In this document: in pieces, positions 24,984 through 34,707 of the stretch
Layout: every line of letters starts with the position of its first letter
How positions within the stretch are numbered: the stretch's first letter is position 1
From: DATKEG01 sp035544515
GTDB lineage: Bacteria > Acidobacteriota > Vicinamibacteria > Fen-336
NCBI GenBank assembly: GCA_035544515.1
Contig: DATKEG010000145.1
Location: 1-42,013, forward strand
DNA length: 42,013 bases
Direction: 5' to 3'
Notes under the pieces: generated by a model
Databases searched by the model: none
Seen by the model: the letters and a program-made list of their open reading frames with translations, nothing else
What the model was told of the DNA's origin: nothing
Made by a program: the position numbers and the translations under genes

Positions 24984-25397
24984 TCAGCCCGCCCGCCGTC
25001 CCACGGCCAGCCTCGTCACGGCGCGGATGTAGGCCTGGTGGGCTTCCTCGTAGCCCTTCTCCTCGCGGATCGTCTTCATGCGCTCCGCCGCCCGGCGCAG
25101 CGCCGCCTCCGCCCGCGAGACGTCGATCGCCTCCGCCCGTTCGCCGATCTCGGCGAGGATGTTGACGCGGGCGGGCAGGACCTCGCAGAAACCCCAGAAG
25201 CAGGTCAGGTACTGCCAGGTCGCGGCCTGGCGGTAGCTGATCTCGCCCACCCCGAGCGACGCCAGCATGGGCGTGTGCCCCGGGCGCACCCCGAAGTACC
25301 CTTCGGCCCCCGGGGCGACGACCTCGTCCACCTCCTCGCGCAAGAGGAGTCCCTCGGGCGTCACCACCTCCAGGACGAGCTTCGTGGGCAGGGCCAT
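24984..25397 (-). CDS. atpC: ATP synthase F1 epsilon subunit
   Basis: 137 residues. Beta-sandwich N-terminal domain (LVLEVVTPEGLLLREEVDEVVAPG, EGYFGVRPGHTPML) and C-terminal helical hairpin (AEAIDVSRAEAALRRAAERM), the layout of F1 epsilon. Part of the central stalk and an inhibitor of ATP hydrolysis. ATG 25395-25397, 2 bases after the atpD stop. Last gene of atpHAGDC. Confidence 0.96.
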   Translation of the reverse strand: MALPTKLVLEVVTPEGLLLREEVDEVVAPGAEGYFGVRPGHTPMLASLGVGEISYRQAATWQYLTCFWGFCEVLPARVNILAEIGERAEAIDVSRAEAALRRAAERMKTIREEKGYEEAHQAYIRAVTRLAVGRRAG

Positions 25398-25399
25398 GG

Positions 25400-26836
<1,437 letters not shown>

Positions 26837-26840
26837 ATGT

Positions 26841-26881
26841 CTTCTGCGCCCTCTCCGTTCCCCTCTGCGCCCCCGTGGTGA
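26841..26881. repeat. Dispersed intergenic repeat, copy 2
   Basis: 26844-26881 aligns without gaps to 2223-2260 at 32 of 38 bases, the differences being transitions. Only one arm of the first copy's hairpin is recognisable here, so this copy is shorter or decayed. It fills most of the atpG-atpD gap inside a conserved operon and ends just before the atpD start. Confidence 0.55.
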
Positions 26882-26896
26882 TCCGTTGCGACGGCG

Positions 26897-27754
26897 CTAG
26901 CTGCCCGCCCCGGACACCACCTCGATGATCTCCTTGGTGATCGCCGCCTGCCGCACCTTGTTCATGTAGAGGGTCAGGCGCTCGATCATCTCGCCCGCGT
27001 TGTTGCTGGCGGCGTCCATGGCCGCCATGCGGGCGCCGTGCTCGGCGGCCGCGGACTCGAGCAGCGCGCGCCAGACCTGGATCTCCACGTGTTTGGGCAG
27101 GATGTCGTCGAAGATGGCCCTGGCGTCGGGCTCGTAGATGTAGTCCTGCGCCGGCTCGGTGGGCTCGAGTGCCAGGCGCTGGATGGGCAGCACGCGCTCC
27201 ACCACGATCTGCTGCTGCACCACGGTCTTGAACTCGTTGAAGGCCACCCAGATCTGGTCCACCTGCTCGTCCACGTAGCTCTTGATGAGCCGCCGCGCGA
27301 GCTGCTGCGCGCGCGGGAACTGCAGAGACTGGAACAGGCCGATCTCCTCCGCGCGGATCGTCCAGGCTCGTCGCCGGAAGAAGTCGCGGCCCTTGCGGCC
27401 GACCACCTCCAGCGCCACGTCCCTGCCCGCGAGGTCGGGCGACTGCAGGAAGCGCACCGCGGCGCGGATGATGTTCGAGTTGAAGCCGCCGGCCAGCCCC
27501 TTGTCCGCGGTGACCACCACCAGCAGCACCCGCCGCACCGGCCGCTCGCGCAGGAGCGGATGCGCGTCGGGGTGGGCGCGGGTGGCCAGGCTGTTGAGGA
27601 CCTCCAGCATCTTCCGCGCGTAGGGCCGGGCCGCGAACATGGCCTCCTGCGCCCGCCGCAGCTTGGCCGCGGACACCATCTTCATCGCCTTGGTGATCTG
27701 CTGCGTGTTCTTGACCGAACGGATGCGCCGCCGGATGTCTATGAGGGCGGGCAT
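26897..27754 (-). CDS. atpG: ATP synthase F1 gamma subunit
   Basis: 285 residues. N-terminal MPALIDIRRRIRSVKNTQQITKAMKMV-type helix and C-terminal MDAASNNAGEMIERLTLYMNKVRQAAITKE-type helix are the paired coiled-coil ends of the rotor shaft; the middle Rossmann-like part contains VVTADKGLAGGFNSN. Start ATG 27752-27754. A 22-bp duplication of this start region lies 28 bases upstream. No clear Shine-Dalgarno precedes either copy. Confidence 0.98.
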   Translation of the reverse strand: MPALIDIRRRIRSVKNTQQITKAMKMVSAAKLRRAQEAMFAARPYARKMLEVLNSLATRAHPDAHPLLRERPVRRVLLVVVTADKGLAGGFNSNIIRAAVRFLQSPDLAGRDVALEVVGRKGRDFFRRRAWTIRAEEIGLFQSLQFPRAQQLARRLIKSYVDEQVDQIWVAFNEFKTVVQQQIVVERVLPIQRLALEPTEPAQDYIYEPDARAIFDDILPKHVEIQVWRALLESAAAEHGARMAAMDAASNNAGEMIERLTLYMNKVRQAAITKEIIEVVSGAGS

Positions 27755-27785
27755 GGGCCTATCTGTCTATGAGGGCGGGCATGGG
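27736..27785. repeat. 22-bp direct repeat duplicating the atpG start
   Basis: 27736-27757 and 27764-27785 are identical, with a 28-base period. On the minus strand each copy reads CCCATGCCCGCCCTCATAGA. The downstream copy is the true atpG start; the upstream copy begins a 7-codon frame (MPALIDR, stop at 27759-27761) four bases short of the real ATG. Confidence 0.85.
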
Positions 27786-27795
27786 GGGAGGCGGA

Positions 27796-29319
<1,524 letters not shown>

Positions 29320-29338
29320 TCTGCTCAGGCTCCTTGTT

Positions 29339-29890
29339 TCAGGCTCCCTGTCCGTCCCCCGCCAGGCGCTCGCGCAAGGCGCGCAGCCGGCCGCGCACGC
29401 TGCCGTCGTAGACCCGGCCGTCCATGCGCACGACCAGGCCGCCCAGGATCTCGGGCGCCAGGGTGGAGGTCAACTCCACCTCCCGGCCGCTCAGCGCGCC
29501 CAGCGCGGCGGCGAGCGAACGGCGCTGGGCGTCGTCGAGCGGCTCGACGCTGAGCGCCTCCGCTTCCACGACCCCCCGCTGCGCGTTCCAGAGGCGCGAG
29601 AACAGCCGTTCGACGTCGGGCAGGAGGTCGATCCGCTCCCGCTCCGCGAGCAGGGCGACGAGCCGCCGGACGAGGGTGTGCGCGTCCTTCCAGATCTCGT
29701 CCACGATCGCGCGCTTGCGTGCCGTGCCGACCCCTGGGTGCGCGAGCACGACGCGCAGCGCCCCCTGAGAGGCGAAAAGCCGGGAGGTCTCGCCCAGTCC
29801 GCGCCGGACGTCCTCGCCGGCCCCCTGCGCGAGCGCGAGGTCGAGGAGGGCGCGCGCGTAACGGCGGGCGGCGCCGGCCTGGACCCTCAC
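29339..29890 (-). CDS. atpH: ATP synthase F1 delta subunit
   Basis: 183 residues. Starts ARRYARALLDLALAQG (family N-terminus AxRYAxALxxxA) and has the conserved C-terminal LAPEILGGLVVRMDGRVYDGSVRGRLRALRERL. Links F1 to the peripheral stalk. Start is GTG 29888-29890, which overlaps the stop of an upstream 20-codon frame. First F1 gene; atpB, atpE and atpF are not adjacent, so Fo must be encoded elsewhere. Confidence 0.96.
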   Translation of the reverse strand: MRVQAGAARRYARALLDLALAQGAGEDVRRGLGETSRLFASQGALRVVLAHPGVGTARKRAIVDEIWKDAHTLVRRLVALLAERERIDLLPDVERLFSRLWNAQRGVVEAEALSVEPLDDAQRRSLAAALGALSGREVELTSTLAPEILGGLVVRMDGRVYDGSVRGRLRALRERLAGDGQGA

Positions 29891-29949
29891 CAGGCGTCCA
29901 GGCGGCGGCCGGCGGGCAAGATCGTCCGTTCGGGCGAGGTCTCGTTCAT
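29887..29949 (-). CDS. Possible 20-residue leader peptide upstream of atpH
   Basis: ATG 29947-29949 opens a 20-codon frame (begins MNETSPERTILPAG, ends RRLDAW) whose TGA overlaps the atpH GTG as GTGA. Such an overlap would couple atpH translation to it. Only a weak ACAGG lies upstream. Not recognised; may be a real small protein, a leader, or chance. Confidence 0.35.
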   Translation of the reverse strand: MNETSPERTILPAGRRLDAW

Positions 29950-29969
29950 CGCAGCCTGTCGGGTTCAGG

Positions 29970-29987
29970 ACTCCCGGGGCCGGGAGT
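29970..29987. promoter_or_regulatory. 18-base inverted repeat in the atp leader
   Basis: ACTCCCGG and its complement separated by 2 bases form a near-continuous dyad between the candidate atp promoter and the leader ORF. Could be an operator or mRNA hairpin controlling the atp operon. Confidence 0.4.
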
Positions 29988-30007
29988 TAATCCCTTGGAA
30001 ACGCGGC

Positions 30008-30037
30008 AGGTTACCACGCGGTGGCGCGAGAGGTCAA
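30008..30037 (-). promoter_or_regulatory. Putative promoter of the atpHAGDC operon
   Basis: On the minus strand TTGACC (five of six to the -35 consensus, 30037-30032), 18-base spacer, then TAACCT (three of six, 30013-30008). It lies in the selD-atpH gap where an operon promoter is expected. The -10 match is weak. Confidence 0.4.
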
Positions 30038-30048
30038 AGAAAGGCGCT

Positions 30049-31086
30049 TCAAACCACGAGGAGATGGCGCGCGGACGCGGGCCGCACCCGACCGACGGCT
30101 CTGGCCTCCGTCTCATCCGCGAGGAGCGCCGCCAGCGACGCCTCCGGCACGGCCAGCAGCAGCCCGCCCGAGGTCTGCGGGTCGAACAGGAGCGCGCGCC
30201 GGGCCTCCTCCGGCGTGTGCCGGTATTCGATGGAGGGCTCGAACTCCTTCCGGTTGGCCCGCAGGCCGCCGGGCTGGAAGCGCGGCGCGAGACCGAGCGC
30301 ATGAGGCAGCAGCGGAAGGTCGCGCACGCGGATCTCGAGGGTCACCCCGCTCTCGCGGGCCAGGCCGGCCGCGTGGCCGGCCAGGCCGAAGCCGGTGACG
30401 TCGGTGGCCGCGGTCGCGCCGTGGCGCAGCGCCGCCTCGGACGCGGTGCGGTTCAGCCTGGCCATCGCGCTCGTAGCCGCGGCCACCGCGTCCTCGGGCG
30501 CCTGGCCGGCCTTGAGCGCGGTCGCGATCACGCCGGTGCCCAGGGGCTTGGTCAGCACGAGCGCCTGGCCCGGCCGCGCGCCCGCGTTCGTCAGGATCCG
30601 CCCGGCGTCCACCAGGCCGGTGATGGCGTAGCCGAACTTGATCTCGGGGTCGCGCACGCTGTGGCCGCCGAGCAGGACGCAGCCCGCCTCCCGCAGCTTG
30701 TCATGGCCCCCGCGCACGATGGCGGCGGCCCACTCCGGCGGGAAGTCCTTCTCCGGGAAGGCGGCGATGGAGAGCGCCGTCAGCGGCCGGCCGCCCATGG
30801 CGTACACGTCGGAGAGGGCGTTGGCGGCGGCGATGGCGCCGAAGCTCTCCGGGTCGTCCACCACGGGCGTGAAGAAGTCCACGGTCTGCACCAGCGCGTA
30901 CTTCTCGTCGAGGCGAAACACACCGGCATCGTCGCCGGTGCGGTAATCCACCAGCACCCGCGGATCGTCGGTCGGCGTCAGCGCGCCCAGGACCTGGGCG
31001 AGCTCGGCGGGGCCGAGCTTGCTCGCTCAGCCGGCGCAGGCGACGCGTTCGGTCAGCCGGAGTATCCTCTCTCGCTCGTCGGTCAT
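30049..31086 (-). CDS. selD: Selenide water dikinase (SelD), selenocysteine-containing
   Basis: Makes selenophosphate from selenide and ATP, the selenium donor for Sec-tRNA. 345 residues from ATG 31084-31086, with in-frame UGA at 31027-31029 (codon 20). The context is ERVACAG-U-ASKLGP; aligned to E. coli SelD (HGAGCGCK), the UGA falls exactly on catalytic Cys17, with the essential Lys three residues later, so it encodes selenocysteine. Downstream motifs are canonical: DDAGVFRLD, TVDFFTPVVDDP, ANALSDVYAMGGRP, GGHSVRD, LTKPLGTGV and DVTGFGLAGHA. Ordinary callers begin after the UGA and lose the active site. Position after the bactofilin gene looks incidental. Implies a full Sec pathway (selA, selB, selC) elsewhere. 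Confidence 0.95.
31001..31019 (-). promoter_or_regulatory. Candidate bacterial SECIS hairpin in selD
   Basis: On the minus strand AGCTCGGC and GCCGAGCT form a perfect 8-bp stem with a CCC loop, beginning 8 bases and reaching its loop 16-18 bases after the UGA. A further GC pair step is possible beyond an A-C mismatch. Position suits the SelB-binding SECIS found just 3' of Sec codons; the loop is smaller than the E. coli fdhF one and lacks its bulged U. Confidence 0.55.
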
Positions 31087-31103
31087 ACTATAGAATCTAG
31101 TAT
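31085..31103. promoter_or_regulatory. AT-rich inverted repeat at the selD start
   Basis: ATACTA and TAGTAT arms separated by 7 bases, reaching into the selD start codon. It lies in a 24-base AT-rich island unlike its GC-rich surroundings. May be an operator, part of a promoter, or an mRNA hairpin at the ribosome binding site. Confidence 0.35.
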
Positions 31104-31168
31104 TAGCAACCATGGGACCGTGATCCCCCCCCGATCCCGGCCGCGGCGTGTTCGCTTCGTCCGTCCGG

Positions 31169-31588
31169 TCAGGACCGGCCCTCGGACGACGTCGGCCGCA
31201 ACGCGGGGCCCATGGCCACCAACGCGCCCTTGGCGCCCTCGGCCGAGCCCATGTCGCACTGGCCCTGGAACACGGCGCCCTCCTCGATCACGAGTCGTGG
31301 CGAGACCAGCGTAGCCTGGACGCGCGCGCCCGAAAGCAGCTCGATGCGCTGGCGCGCGTGCACGCGGCCGCTCACCGTCCCCTTGATGGAGATCACCGCG
31401 CAGTCGATCTCGGCATCGACGTGTCCCGACTCGCCCACGATCAGCGTGTGCTCGGAGACGACCTTCCCCTTGAGCTTGCCGTCGATGCGGAAGGTGTGTT
31501 GAAAGCGCAGCTCGCCGATGAACTCGGTGCCCTCGTCCATGAACCCGTTGAGCTCCTCGGCGCCGCCCAGCCCCTTCATCTTGATCAT
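31169..31588 (-). CDS. Bactofilin
   Basis: 139 residues with the bactofilin (DUF583) right-handed beta-helix pattern: NGFMDEGTEFIGELRFQHTFRIDG, LKGKVVSEHTLIVGESGHVDAEI, AVISIKGTVSGRVHARQRIEL, flanked by disordered ends. Polymerises without nucleotide into cytoskeletal filaments at the membrane and can scaffold ParABS or cell-wall enzymes. ATG 31586-31588 with GGGAGGG upstream. It lies 65 bases after parB on the same strand, an arrangement that supports a segregation or polarity role. Confidence 0.93.
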   Translation of the reverse strand: MIKMKGLGGAEELNGFMDEGTEFIGELRFQHTFRIDGKLKGKVVSEHTLIVGESGHVDAEIDCAVISIKGTVSGRVHARQRIELLSGARVQATLVSPRLVIEEGAVFQGQCDMGSAEGAKGALVAMGPALRPTSSEGRS

Positions 31589-31653
31589 GGACCCTCCCCG
31601 CGCCGCACCGGCTCCGGCAAGGTTAGCACGCGCGAGAATGGCGTCCCCGACCC

Positions 31654-32496
31654 TCAGCCGCGTCCCCGCCCCGCCCGCACCAGGACCTCGAACAGGCGCT
31701 GCAGCTCGGACTCGCTGCCGAAGGCGATGCGCACGACGCCGCCGCGCCCGCGCCGGCTGATCCGGACGCGCGTGCCCAGGGCGGCGCGCAGCTTCTCCTC
31801 GGCCGCCCGCGTATTCGGGTCGCGGCGGGGAGCCGCCCGCGGGGGGGCCCGCAGGAGCGCGACCCGCCGCTCGACCTCACGCACGGAGAGAGAGCGGCGC
31901 GCCGCCTCCCGCGCCAGCTCCAGGCGGCCCTGGCCGTCGTCGAGCGCGAGGAGCGCCCGGGCGTGGCCGGCGTCGAGCTGGCCGCCGTCCATGAGCGCGC
32001 GGATCTCCGCCGGCAGGCGCAGGAGGCGCATGGTGTTGGCTACCGTGGACCGATCCTTGCCGACCTTCAGGGCCACCTGTTCCTGGGTCAGCCCGAACTC
32101 TTCCTGCAGGCGGTGGTACGCCTGCGCCTCTTCGACGGGCGAGAGCTCCGCGCGCTGGATGTTCTCCACCAGGGCCAGCTCCAGGAGCTGGTCGTCGGGC
32201 ACGTCGCGCACGGAGACGGGGACGCGATCGAGGCCGGCCTGACGGGCCGCCCGCCAGCGCCGCTCGCCGGCGATGATCTGGTATCCGCGCCCGTGCGGCC
32301 GGACCAGGATGGGCTGCACGATCCCGCTCTCCCGGATCGACTGGGCCAGCCCGGCCAGGGCCTGGGGCTCGATGCCCGTGCGCGGCTGGTAGGGGTTGGG
32401 CTCCAGGCTCTCGATCGGGACCTCGCCGGCCGCGGGGGCGGGGTCAGGATCCGGCAGGAGGGCGCTCAGCCCCTTGCCCAGCACCTTTCTTTTCAT
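31654..32496 (-). CDS. parB: Chromosome partitioning protein ParB
   Basis: 280 residues. N-terminal MKRKVLGKGLSALLP motif (the ParA-stimulating segment), CTP-binding domain with LEPNPYQPR, GERRWRAAR and ENIQRAELSPVEEA, helix-turn-helix (LTQEQVALKVGKDRSTVANTMRLL) and a C-terminal dimerisation region. It loads on parS and slides as a CTP-gated clamp. The start lies 53 bases inside the 3' end of parA. Confidence 0.97.
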   Translation of the reverse strand: MKRKVLGKGLSALLPDPDPAPAAGEVPIESLEPNPYQPRTGIEPQALAGLAQSIRESGIVQPILVRPHGRGYQIIAGERRWRAARQAGLDRVPVSVRDVPDDQLLELALVENIQRAELSPVEEAQAYHRLQEEFGLTQEQVALKVGKDRSTVANTMRLLRLPAEIRALMDGGQLDAGHARALLALDDGQGRLELAREAARRSLSVREVERRVALLRAPPRAAPRRDPNTRAAEEKLRAALGTRVRISRRGRGGVVRIAFGSESELQRLFEVLVRAGRGRG

Positions 32497-33250
32497 GGGC
32501 CATCACTTCCTTGGCGAGGTCGAGGTATGCCTCGGCCCCCTTGGACTTTATGTCGTAGAGTAGTATGGGTTTACCGAAACTGGGTGCCTCCGCGAGGCGC
32601 ACGCTCCTCGGTATCGTCACGCCGTGGACCTTCTCCTTGAAGTGCGCGCGGATCTCCCCCGTGACCTGCTGCGTCAGGTTGGTGCGCTCGTCCACCATGG
32701 TGAGCAGGACGCCCGCGATGTCGAGTCGGGGGTTGAGCGCGCGCTGGACACGGCGCAGGGTGGAGACCAGCTCCGACACGCCCTCGAGGGCGAAGTACTC
32801 GCACTGGATCGGTATGAGCACCGCGTCCGCGGCCGCGAGCGCGTTCACCGTCAGGAGGCCGAGGCTCGGCGGGCAGTCGATGAACACGTAATCGTAGGCG
32901 CCGGCGACCGGCGCGAGCGCCTCTTTCAGGCGGTACTCGCGCGCGAGCATGGGCACGAGCTCGATCTCCGCTCCGGTGAGGTTGCGATCGGCGGGAGCCA
33001 GCCGCAGATGCTCGAGGTCCGTGTCCACGACCACGTCGGCGAGCGGGCGCTGCTCGATCAGGACGTCGTAGAGGCTCGGCCGTCCCTCACGGGCACGCCG
33101 GCCCAGGCCGGACGTCAGGTTGCCCTGCGGATCGGCGTCCACCGCGAGCACACGCCGCTCGGCCGCGGCCAGGCTGGCGGCCCGGTTGATCGCGGTAGTG
33201 GTTTTGCCCACCCCGCCCTTCTGATTGGCGATGGCGATGATGCGTGCCAC
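32444..33250 (-). CDS. parA: Chromosome partitioning ATPase ParA (Soj)
   Basis: 268 residues. Deviant Walker A IANQKGGVGKTTTAIN, switch I DADPQGNLTSGLG, Walker B YDYVFIDCPPSLGLLTVNAL. Forms the ATP-dependent gradient that moves ParB-parS. GTG 33248-33250 with AGGAG 4 bases upstream. Small oddity: AINRAASLA where most homologues have NLAASLA. Its C-terminus overlaps parB by 53 bases, longer than usual. Confidence 0.97.
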   Translation of the reverse strand: MARIIAIANQKGGVGKTTTAINRAASLAAAERRVLAVDADPQGNLTSGLGRRAREGRPSLYDVLIEQRPLADVVVDTDLEHLRLAPADRNLTGAEIELVPMLAREYRLKEALAPVAGAYDYVFIDCPPSLGLLTVNALAAADAVLIPIQCEYFALEGVSELVSTLRRVQRALNPRLDIAGVLLTMVDERTNLTQQVTGEIRAHFKEKVHGVTIPRSVRLAEAPSFGKPILLYDIKSKGAEAYLDLAKEVMAHEKKGAGQGAERPPAGS

Positions 33251-33379
33251 GGGCTCCTGGGGAAGGGGGGGAGGATATCACAGGCGGCCGATGGTCCCGG
33301 CGTCCCGCCGGTTCGCGGCGAGACGGCGTCCCTCCCGTTCCGCCTTGGTTTCAGTTGCTTATGGTCGTGGGCCGGCCCG

Positions 33380-33395
33380 TGTTTAACGTGAAACA
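33380..33395. promoter_or_regulatory. parS site
   Basis: TGTTTAACGTGAAACA matches the conserved TGTTTCACGTGAAACA at 15 of 16 positions. It overlaps the stop codon of rsmG, 130 bases upstream of parA and about 4 kb from dnaA, the usual location for origin-proximal parS. Confidence 0.85.
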
Positions 33396-33970
33396 TTCTC
33401 GGGGGCCACCGCGTTGCGCCGGAACACGCGAAACCCGGGGCCGGGGGGTTCCTCCGCCCAGCCCTCCGCGGCCCGAGGCCGCCCGCCGAAGACCAGGACC
33501 CGGCCGCCCGGAATCACCAGGGGGACGAGCGCCGGCAGGGGCAGCGCCAGGGCGCGCAGCGTCACGGTGGCGGCGGGGGGGCCCGGATAGGCGTCGTGGC
33601 GCTCGCGACGGATCGTCAGGTCTGGCCTGCCCGCCGCGCGCCCGGCCTCGCGCAGGAAGGCCCAGCGCTTCTGGCGCGGCTCCAGGAGCGTGACCTCCAG
33701 GTCCGGCCGCAGGAGGGCCAGCACCAGGCCCGGCGAGCCGTTGCCCGCGCCCACGTCGATGAGCCGGCCGGGGGCGGGCCACGGCGCGGCCGGGACGACC
33801 GGAGCGACGAGCAGGGCCACGCGCTCGGCCGGCGTGCGTGCGCCGGTCAGGTTGACGCGGCGGGTCCAGGCGGCGAGGAGGTCCAGGTAGGCCGCCAGGC
33901 CCTGCGTCGCGGCGGCGGGAAGCCCGAGCGCCTCGAGGGGGTGTCGGTGGGCAGACGGCGGTTCGGGCAA
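33383..33970 (-). CDS. rsmG: 16S rRNA (guanine-527-N7) methyltransferase RsmG
   Basis: 195 residues from TTG 33968-33970, the first usable start after the jag stop; family-like sequence begins with LAAYLDLLAAWTRRVNLTGART. SAM-binding motif RLIDVGAGNGSPGLVLALL, then VTLLEPRQKRWAFLRE and a C-terminal GGRVLVFGGR strand. Methylates G527 of 16S rRNA. Its 3' end contains parS. Follows jag by 17 bases. The mnmE and mnmG genes that often sit beside it are absent. Confidence 0.93.
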   Translation of the reverse strand: MPEPPSAHRHPLEALGLPAAATQGLAAYLDLLAAWTRRVNLTGARTPAERVALLVAPVVPAAPWPAPGRLIDVGAGNGSPGLVLALLRPDLEVTLLEPRQKRWAFLREAGRAAGRPDLTIRRERHDAYPGPPAATVTLRALALPLPALVPLVIPGGRVLVFGGRPRAAEGWAEEPPGPGFRVFRRNAVAPENVSR

Positions 33971-33987
33971 TCGGCCGCCGGGCGGGT

Positions 33988-34707
33988 CTAGGCCGGTTCC
34001 GCGGGCGTTCCCGCGTCGCCCGGCGCGGCCGCCTCGGCCGGGGCGACCGTCACGCGCCGGTCGGCGCCTTCCCCCACGCTGAACGTGCGCACGCCGGCGA
34101 CGTCCCCCAGCGTGACGTGCACGACCCGCCTCTCGTACGAGTTGAGCGGCTCGGTCCGGCGCGGTTGGCCGTCCGCGAGCACCTGCTCCGCCAGCTGCAG
34201 CGCGCCGCGGCGCAACGCGTCGTCGCGACGGGTTCGATGGCCCCGGCACTCCACGATCAGCCGCCGGGGCTCGTTTTCGCCCTGGGCGACCCTCTGCAGC
34301 ACGTGTTCGAGCGCCTTCAGAACCTCGCCGTCCTCCTCCAGGAAGAAGTCGCGGTCGGCGCCGTCCAGGCGCAGGAGCAGGCCCTCGTCCGTCTCCTCCA
34401 ACTCGGCCGTCAGCTCGAGGCCGGCCGCTCGGCCCAGGTCGCGGACGAGGGAGGAGAGGAGCGCGCGCGGGCGCCGCGGCTCCTCGGGCCGGACCGCGAC
34501 GCGGCCGCCACGCGCGACACCTTCCGCGCCCCCCGCGGCCTCGAGCAGGACGGCGATCATCGCCGGGGTGCCACCCACTCCGAGGTGCCCGGTCGATCCC
34601 CGCTCGAGGACCACGTACCGCAGCGTCTCGGCGGGCAGGCCCAGCGACCGGCTGGCCACCTGCACGGCATCGGCGAGGTCTCGACCGCTGAAGACCGGGT
34701 CCTTCAT
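33988..34707 (-). CDS. jag: RNA-binding protein Jag/KhpB
   Basis: 239 residues with Jag_N (about 1-50, GLPAETLRYVVLERGSTGHLG), a KH-type domain in the middle and an R3H domain near the C-terminus (ERRVVH, the Arg-x3-His signature). Binds RNA and in other bacteria links RNA control to cell elongation and division. ATG 34705-34707 overlaps the yidC stop as ATGA. Ends with an Ala/Pro-rich tail. Confidence 0.93.
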   Translation of the reverse strand: MKDPVFSGRDLADAVQVASRSLGLPAETLRYVVLERGSTGHLGVGGTPAMIAVLLEAAGGAEGVARGGRVAVRPEEPRRPRALLSSLVRDLGRAAGLELTAELEETDEGLLLRLDGADRDFFLEEDGEVLKALEHVLQRVAQGENEPRRLIVECRGHRTRRDDALRRGALQLAEQVLADGQPRRTEPLNSYERRVVHVTLGDVAGVRTFSVGEGADRRVTVAPAEAAAPGDAGTPAEPA

